DNA from: Cynocephalus volans
Lineage: Eukaryota; Chordata; Mammalia; Dermoptera; Cynocephalidae
Reading direction: 5' to 3'
Length of the DNA: 64,000 nucleotides
Assembly (NCBI RefSeq): GCF_027409185.1
Contig: NC_084462.1
Coordinates: forward strand, 2,356,001 to 2,420,000
The notes below the pieces were generated by a model. It had not been told where the DNA came from, made no database searches, and was given only the letters and a program-made list of their open reading frames with translations. The number at the start of each line of letters is the position of its first letter. The stretch's first letter is position 1. The position numbers and the translations under genes are program-made. Shown here one piece after another: positions 57,750 through 64,000 of the stretch.

Positions 57750-59035
57750 GCCCTGTATCCCGCTTATTGTATTCCACTTATTAGTATTTCTATTTTTGTC
57801 TTTTTTCTGTTCCATAAGGTCTGAGCTTCTCTGGCCTCTGTTTCTTCTCAGTGCTGACTCATAGAATTCAAGTGTTTCCCCTGAAAACCAGAGATCTTCC
57901 AAACAGCTAGTGAAAGAAATCTCAGCCAGAGGAGGAAAAAATCATTCCTCTTTCCCTTGGGCTGAAGAGCAGAAATCATTCTGGGGCATAAAACTGCCCT
58001 TCTGTTATCTCAAACGAAGAAGTTGTATAAGACACCTGGACAGCAAAGACTGTTGTCAAGTATGGTTACCCTCTAAGAAGTCTGTCATTTTGACTGGCTG
58101 TCTACCCTAATGATTTGTTGTCCTGGTAATAACATTAAAATGGACATCCTGTCTTCTCAAAGGTATAGATACTACTGAATGTTTTTGTTAAGCCAGAGGA
58201 TTCACTGCCTCTTCTCCCTTCATGCTGTGACAAACCTGAAGCCCATGTGCTGACGTTGCAGCCACAAGATCAAAACTGCCTAGAGGCTGCTGCCCTGGAG
58301 AGCTGTCCAGACTTTGTGTTAGTGACAAAGAATCTGTGTTTGTGTTAAGCCACTAAGATTTGAGGGTGTTTGTTATTGCAGCATAGCTTAGCCTAGCCTG
58401 ACTAATCATACACCAACACTGTTAGATTTCATATGTAAACAAAAGTTTTGTTTGGAAATCTGTAGCAGTTTTAAGTAGCTTCAGGTTAAGTGGAATTTCT
58501 TCAGGTGCCATGGGATAAAGACAGCCTCCAGGATGAAGCAAGTACCTAACCAGATGAATCCTGCCATGCCCACAATAATGTTCCTCCTGGGAGTAAAGTT
58601 GGGGGGTTGGGGGGTGGTCAGAGTGGGCAATGCAGAGGAGAAAAGCAAGAGCTGTTTGTTGGTGGGGAACAGGCTTTTTAAGGGACATGTGCCCGAGGGG
58701 ATGGTACCTTTAAGGGGTCACAGTCTGGTCCTTGGATTCAGTGGGCTGGAAATTCCATCTTAACAGTGGCCTACAAGTGAACAAAGGTGGAGGCTGACTC
58801 AGGCTCACTTCATGTATACGTGAAAGGTAATGGTTAATGCTTATTGAGCACCGGCTATAGCCAGCTTATGCCTTTCATTCATGCAGTCATTCAATAATTA
58901 TTTACTGAACTCTTTTGTGCCAGCCTCTGGGGAGACAGGAGCAAAGGAAACAAACACAGCTCCTGACCTCAAGAAGCTCACATGCTGGTGGGGAAAGGCA
59001 AATTAATAAACAAATGAGCAAGTAACTGTTTAACA
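57750..59035. other. VRK3 5' intron, old repeats only
   Basis: MLT-like LTR end near 58,150-58,410 (TTAAGCCACTAAGATTTGAG). Nothing else recognised. Confidence 0.4.
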
Positions 59036-59037
59036 GG

Positions 59038-59456
59038 TGTATTAATCTGTTTTTATGTTGCTGTAACAGAATACCCAAGTAATTTATAAAGAAAAGAGGT
59101 TTATTTGGCTCATGATTCTGGGGCAACTGCATCTGGTAAGGACCTCAGCCTGCTTCCACTTATGACAGAAAATGGGATGGGAGCTGGCATGTGCAAAAGA
59201 TCACACGGCAAGAGAGGCGGCAAGAAAGAGAAAACAGGGAAGCTAGACTCTTTCTAACAATCTGCTCTTGCAGGAACCAATCCATTCCTATGAGAGCTCA
59301 CTCATTCTCCACAGAGGGCATTAATCTATTCATGAGGGATCCACCCCCATGACCCAGACACCTCCCACTAGGCCCGATCTCCTAACACTGCCACATTGGG
59401 GATCAAATTTCAACATGAGGTTTTTGGTGGGGACAAACGTATCCAAACTACAGCAA
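59038..59456 (-). mobile_element. MaLR (MST/MLT1-type) LTR fossil, antisense
   Basis: GTATTAATCTGTTTTTATGT, TGCTGTAACAGAATACCCAA, AGGTTTATTTGGCTCATGAT and ATTAATCTATTCATGAGGGA; a whole-looking ancient solo LTR. Confidence 0.8.
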
Positions 59457-59909
59457 CAGGTCAGATGGAGATAGTCCTATGGAGGACAATAGAGTGACAC
59501 AGGAGAAAAAGGGATGCCAAGTAGGTTGGCAGGTCACTATTTACACAAGGTGTCCAAGGAGGGCCTTGCCCAGGGGGAGACATTTCAGCAGAGACCCAAA
59601 GGAAGCAAAGGAGTGAGTTGTGGACCTCTGGGTAGGGGTCCTTCAGGCAGAGAGCTTTCTATGTGTTAATGTTATCTAGTCCACACAACATGGTTTCCAG
59701 AATTATCACCATTTCATAGGAGTGTGGTGGCATTTATATTTTCCAAAGAGGGCCACAGCAATATTTCTAGACCTGTGTGCTCTTCAGAACCCTGTTACCC
59801 TTCCCACCAAGAGGCAGGGTCACTGGTCTCTCCTGTTTGGATATGGGTGGTGCTTGTGGAATACAGCCAGGAGAGATACCAGGTTTTTAACTGTGTGCCC
59901 CTCAGTTCT

Positions 59910-60072
59910 TTTTTTTTTTTTTTTAAAGATGACCGGTAAGGGGATCTTAACCCTTGACTTGGTGCTGTCAGCACCATGCTCTCCCAAGTGACCTAACCAG
60001 CCATCCCTATATAGGGATCCGAACCTGTGGTTATCAGCACCACACTCTCCCAAGTGAACCATGGGCCGGCCC
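59910..60072 (-). mobile_element. Dimeric tRNA-Ile SINE, antisense
   Basis: CTGTGTGCCCCTCAGTTCT on the left and CTGTGCCCCCCAGTTCT on the right form the target duplication. Confidence 0.92.
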
Positions 60073-60159
60073 TGTGCCCCCCAGTTCTGACATCCCATCA
60101 CCAGTCTGGTCTAGGCCACCATCTGTCCCTAGTGCTACCAATGTAGCCTCCTAACTAGA

Positions 60160-60660
60160 CTCTACTTCTACCCTCACCCACTACTGTCTATGCTCAATAG
60201 AGCAGCTAGAGAGATCCATTTAAAGTTTAAATCAGATCTAGTCCCTTCTCTGCTCAAAAACATACAGTGGATTTCATTTCAGTCAGAGTAAAAGCTATAA
60301 TTCTTACCATGGCCCGTGAGGCTCTACATGATCTGCCATCTCCCCGTTCCCTCTCTGACCTCATCTCCCACCACTTCCCGTTGCTCACTCTGAGACAGCC
60401 ATAGTGACTTCCTTGATTTTCCCCAAACATGACAAGAATGTTTCTGCCCCAGTACCTTTGCACTTGCTCTCATGTCTACCTGGAATGCTCTCTCCCCTCA
60501 GAGTGCCCATGGCTCACTCCTGCATCACCTTCTTTATGTTTATTTTTGTTTTTCTTTTTTATTCTATTTTTTTGCTACATCACCTTTAGTTCTCTGTTAA
60601 ATGTCTCCTTCTCAGACAGGCCTTGACATTAGTTTATTAATAGCTCATTCTACCCTCCCT
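60160..60660 (+). repeat. L2-like 3' end
   Basis: CAGTACCTTTGCACTTGCTC, TGGAATGCTCTCTCCCCTCAG, GCATCACCTTCTTTATGTTT; typical L2 tail. Confidence 0.65.
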
Positions 60661-61059
60661 ACCCTGCTTTATTTTTCTTCATAGCACTTGTTACCAATCT
60701 AACATGTGCTATGAAGAAAATAATAAAAATAATCTAATAATCTAACTCATTTGTTTATTGCTGACTCCTCTAACTAGAATGTAAGCTTCATGGTAGCAGG
60801 GACTTCTGTCTGCCTTGTTCAGCACAGTATGCCCAGAATCTCAAACAGCCTTGGCACATAGCAGATGCTTGAATCATGTTTGCTGAGAGAATAAATGATT
60901 GTCTCCGCTGCAAAAATAAACTTGCCAAGAAGGCAGGAGAGGCTCCCAGCTGTGTCAGCACATTTTCATCCTGCAGGCAAATCTAGGCAGTGAGACTGAG
61001 ATTCAAATCTCAGGGCCAGAACTATTTAGCTGCATGACCTTTAAAAAGGTCTTCCAATT

Positions 61060-61540
61060 AGAAGCAGAACAGTATAGGGGTTGAGAGCATGGACTTGGGA
61101 CCTAACCTGCCTGAATTTGAATACTGCTTCTGCCACTACTGTGTGATGTTGGGCAAAATTTTTTTAACACCTCTGTGCCTGTTTCTCCATTTGTAAAGTA
61201 AAAACAACAGCACTTACTTCTTGGATTTTGAGGTTTAAAAGTAACTGACACATAGTCTATGCTCAATAAACATAAAATCTTCTAATGATTCTGTTCCACT
61301 AATTTCTAGCCAGATGGCCTCAGGCCAGTTAATTTCTACCCTGAGACCTTTGTACTTGCAGTTTCCCTCTGCCAGGAATGTTCTTCCCATGACTTTCCCC
61401 TGCAGCTGGTTCCATTCTGCAGGTCTCACCTTAAAGAGTTCTTCCCTGATTAACATATAAACTGCAGCCCTTCCTGACTTTTCTCTCCCTCTCCCCTTTT
61501 CCTCCTCTATTTTTCTCCGTAGCACTTAATGCCATCTAAC
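61060..61540 (+). repeat. MIR and L2 relics
   Basis: MIR at 61,060-61,270 (CCTGCCTGAATTTGAATACTG, TCTGTGCCTGTTTCTCCATTT), then an L2-like piece at 61,320-61,540 (TTTGTACTTGCAGTTTCCCTC). Confidence 0.6.
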
Positions 61541-61544
61541 ACAG

Positions 61545-62280
61545 GTTCACAATGCCTTATTCTAATCACCTGGTGCCAGTTGTGTTTCAAAGTCCAGAGT
61601 TTTAAAGACTCGGAAAATTATCAGATTTTAGAACATACTATATATTATACCACCAGCAGGACATAACGTCAGCTTCCCATAATCAAATATATAATTTGTG
61701 CAGCAAAACCATTGAAGATTATAAGTAGCTGTCAGCTCAGATTGGTGTTGCCTGCAAACAAGTTCAAAGCCAGGTCAGGTTGGGCCACCCAGTAAGTTGC
61801 AAAAGAAAAACCTTTCGGTTTTCACAACTTTTTGGATTTTAGAGTGTAGGTAAGGAACTGTAGACAGATAAATATTACATAATTTACTTCTTTCCTTTGG
61901 TAGTATCTGGCATCCCCAACCACCATTAGAATGTAAACTAGCTGGACAGGATTTTTGTTTTAGACACCACTATAACCTGAGCTTAGAACTGTGCCTATCA
62001 GAGTAGGTACTCCACATGCAGAATAGCAGCGTCTGTTGCACAGAGCCTTACATACAGTAAACGCTCAATAAACATGGATGGAAGAAAGAAAGAAGTCTCA
62101 GAGTGCTGAAGACACCTGTCCAAAGTCACATGGCCAGTTCAGGACTTAATCCCAAGATTCCGATTTTCAGGTCAGTCTCTACTACTCATTCATCCATTTA
62201 TTTTACTAATTCAGCAAATACTTACTGGACATCTGTTGTGTCAACTACTGTATTCCCCCGAAAAAGCTTCTAGACAGTAT
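61545..62280. other. VRK3 5' flank or intron, no gene
   Basis: No exon seen. Small MIR/L2-like pieces near 61,970-62,060. Confidence 0.4.
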
Positions 62281-62379
62281 AGCAAAAGAGCTAAAGACTA
62301 GACTCCACCCTAGCGCAGGAGGGGCGGTTGCCTGGTGACGGTGACTAGGCTTCAGCCACCCTTCACAGAAAACCAGTGA

Positions 62380-62387
62380 TGACGTAG
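62380..62387 (+). promoter_or_regulatory. CRE-like half-site element
   Basis: TGACGTAG, seven of eight bases of a CREB/ATF palindrome. Confidence 0.45.
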
Positions 62388-62574
62388 CTACCAAGACGGG
62401 GCGTCTGTCAAACTCCCCACAAGCTCCGCCCGTCTCCGCCTTAGTCACACCCACCACCGAGAGCTGAAAGTGGCTTGGGACGCCGAAGGGCCGGCAGTGA
62501 TCTCCCAGACCAGCAGCCGCTCTCATCCCGACACCCCCGTCCGCGGAGGCTCCGCCTCCCGAATAGAGTCGTGC

Positions 62575-62582
62575 TGACGTCA
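62575..62582. promoter_or_regulatory. Palindromic CRE (CREB/ATF site)
   Basis: TGACGTCA, the perfect consensus, inside the CpG island. Confidence 0.65.
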
Positions 62583-62719
62583 CAGGCACTACGACTGAGC
62601 TGTGGCTAGGGGCCCACTGTTCCACCTCACCTTCCCCTCACTTCTGTACTTGAGGCGAGAGGTGGGGTCCCGGGTTTCTGCGGCCTGACCTCGGATCCTC
62701 AGCAGGGACTGGGACTCAC

Positions 62720-62840
62720 CTTCTCAGTTGCCCCGCGGAAACTTCCGCTGGAGCGCAAAGCGCTGCGCGCGCATCTTTGCCCAGAGGCCGGACTGCGCCC
62801 GCGCAAGCGCTTCTGACTTCCTGACTGCCCCCAGACTGTG
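62720..62840 (-). other. VRK3: VRK3 noncoding first exon (5' UTR)
   Basis: On - the text GGGGCAACTGAGAAG is followed by GTGAGTCCCAG, a strong donor at 62,719-62,718. The exon contains GCGGAAGT and GCGCGCAGCG text. The right edge (transcription start) is an estimate. It would splice to 56,264, one base before the ATG. Confidence 0.65.
62741..62749 (-). promoter_or_regulatory. ETS/GABP-type site
   Basis: AGCGGAAGT on -, within or just downstream of the VRK3 start region. Confidence 0.5.
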
Positions 62841-62850
62841 CCTACCTAGG

Positions 62851-62870
62851 AACTCCATTTCCCAGACGCC
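62851..62870 (+). promoter_or_regulatory. ZNF143-type (SBS) motif 1
   Basis: AACTCCATTTCCCAGACGCC matches the ACTACAWTTCCCAGMATGC-type core recognised by ZNF143/STAF. Confidence 0.65.
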
Positions 62871-63260
62871 TTCGCGGTAAGAGGTTAACTCAGAACAGGG
62901 GGAGGGATTCATACCCCACCGCCGCAGCCATCTGCCCTCTTTGGGACGCTTTTTGATTCGGCTGCGCATGTACTAATATGAAGCCAATCGAGATAAAGTA
63001 CAAGGCATCTCTCCACCAATCAGAGGTCGCATTATCACTACTCTCACCTCAACTCAGCCCCTTACTACCGCACGTCCTCTCGGGAACACTAAATTCTTTC
63101 ACAACACGTTTACACGGCAACCCGCCGGTTGTCTCCTTCTGAAGTGGAAAAGCCTTCCAATCTCCAAGGAAAGGCAGGAGAAGGTTGATTAGGTGGTCTC
63201 TCAACAGGGTAAACGCTGGACTACAAAACCTTGATGCGACCCGGTCCTGACTCTTGTTTC

Positions 63261-63280
63261 TACTCTATTTCCCAGAGTGC
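63261..63280 (+). promoter_or_regulatory. ZNF143-type (SBS) motif 2
   Basis: TACTCTATTTCCCAGAGTGC, a strong match to the ZNF143 core. Confidence 0.7.
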
Positions 63281-63340
63281 TCAGCGCAATCTCTAAGGAC
63301 GAAGAAGCAAGCGGATGTGGAAAGACAAATCGGTGCACAG

Positions 63341-63360
63341 CCCTCTGGGAAATAGTCCTG
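63341..63360 (-). promoter_or_regulatory. ZNF143-type (SBS) motif 3
   Basis: CAGGACTATTTCCCAGAGGG on -, 60-80 bp from motif 2 and facing it. Confidence 0.65.
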
Positions 63361-63411
63361 GCTCTGGCGCGGAGGATTCTGGGTGGGGCAGTCTGAGGAG
63401 AGGCACTCGGC

Positions 63412-63420
63412 ACCGGAAGT
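63412..63420 (+). promoter_or_regulatory. ETS/GABP site
   Basis: ACCGGAAGT, the full ETS consensus, at the probable ZNF473 start. Confidence 0.65.
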
Positions 63421-63509
63421 TGCTGTGAAGAAGCGCGGGTGTGAAGAGTTGAGTCTCCTGCTCCCTCCGGCCTGGGGTCGCCGTTAACCCAGCGGACGGC
63501 AGTCTCGAG
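63415..63509 (+). other. ZNF473: Probable ZNF473 noncoding first exon
   Basis: GC-rich text from the ETS site to CAGTCTCGAG, followed by a GTACGG donor at 63,510. In human ZNF473, a KRAB zinc-finger gene linked to histone pre-mRNA processing, starts divergently beside VRK3. The call rests on synteny, a CpG promoter and a plausible donor; no coding part is inside the window. The sequence after 63,510 would be its first intron. Confidence 0.6.
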
Positions 63510-64000
63510 GTACGGAGATGGCGGGGTGGGTCCGTTGAGCGGCCTGGAGCCTTGGGGACTCGGTCCTTCCTGAGGGTTGACTGAATCCTAATGTGGCGAC
63601 TTCGGCAAATGGCGCGTCGCCTTGAGCGGTGGGTGTCTTGGTAGAGGCTTGAACCCTTGTTTTGTTGGCCAGGCTCTTACTAAAGTGGTTTATTCACCGG
63701 CAGTCCTGAGAGGAGTGATTCTGTTTTATTTCATTTTTTCTGAGGAAACAGGCCGAAGGTGGGAGGTAGGTTACCTGAAGTGGGCAGATCTGCAAATGGA
63801 AGTTTTTAACATTTATTTGAGAGCTTTTTGTGTGCCAGGCGCCGTGCTGTTCTCGCATTTTCTCTTCTAACCTCTACAGCAGCACTGAGACATATGTGCA
63901 GGTTCTCGGGCTTCTCAGATGCCCTTGGCACTGGGATAATCTCAGGAATCAAGATTTTTTAGATTTTGAAAAGTTGGTAGGGTGCATGTTATATAATTAA

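Larger units (their letters stand above)
62375..63640. promoter_or_regulatory. CpG-rich divergent promoter of VRK3 and ZNF473
   Basis: CpG dinucleotides are dense here and rare on both sides. The VRK3 first exon leaves to the left and the probable ZNF473 first exon to the right, with start sites perhaps 600 bp apart. No TATA box seen. Individual motifs are listed separately. Confidence 0.8.

Noticed and set aside
63622-63870. 82-codon frame on + after the ZNF473 donor
   Set aside because: It lies in the probable first intron, has no Kozak or domain support and ends in MIR-like text (GTGCCAGGCGCCGTGC).

Overview
The window is mammalian nuclear DNA. It contains long introns with canonical splice sites, a CpG-rich bidirectional promoter, LINE-1 pieces and about 25 copies of a tRNA-derived SINE. 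The commonest SINE is a head-to-tail dimer of tRNA-Ile-like monomers (A box, a GGTTCGGATCC-type B box, poly(A) tail). This matches my memory of the CYN SINEs of colugos (Dermoptera), and the L1 3' end at positions 1-641 resembles primate-type L1MA/L1PB ends. I therefore favour a colugo; horseshoe bats are the alternative I cannot exclude without a search. Gene order (siglec on +, VRK3 on -, ZNF473 on +) matches human 19q13.33, where SIGLEC16, VRK3 and ZNF473 lie in that order and orientation.

Layout. Positions 1-2 kb are L1 and SINE insertions. Positions 2.05-5.05 kb hold a decayed CD33-related siglec on +: a V-set exon with two in-frame stops, a C2-set exon that seems to lack its acceptor AG, an exact 48-bp linker exon, and an undamaged cytoplasmic-tail exon with ITIM and ITIM-like motifs. 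The second C2-set and transmembrane exons were not found. Positions 5.3-21 kb are gene-free: a 5'-truncated L1, a broken ERV1-like element, a compound TTCC/CCCT microsatellite, retrocopies of CMPK1 (-) and CHCHD2 (+), a hAT transposase relic (-), a GGAT-type satellite and many SINEs.

Positions 21.85-62.8 kb are VRK3 on -. I could place twelve coding exons. Their GT-AG junctions keep one open frame of 1365 nt (454 residues), from an N-terminal zinc ribbon and nuclear-targeting segment to a degenerate kinase domain (HGN in place of HxD, GYG in place of DFG). Its introns hold L2/MIR/L1 relics, MaLR-type LTRs, SINEs, a 31-bp minisatellite beside a splice donor, a duplicated intron segment, and an L1 that keeps its 5' end but lacks its 3' end.

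Positions 62.3-63.6 kb are a CpG-rich divergent promoter with a palindromic CRE, at least three ZNF143-type motifs and two ETS sites. The noncoding first exon of VRK3 leaves to the left and the probable first exon of ZNF473 to the right. I see no operon-like or novel defence or biosynthetic system. The notable content is retroelement biology and siglec gene loss.
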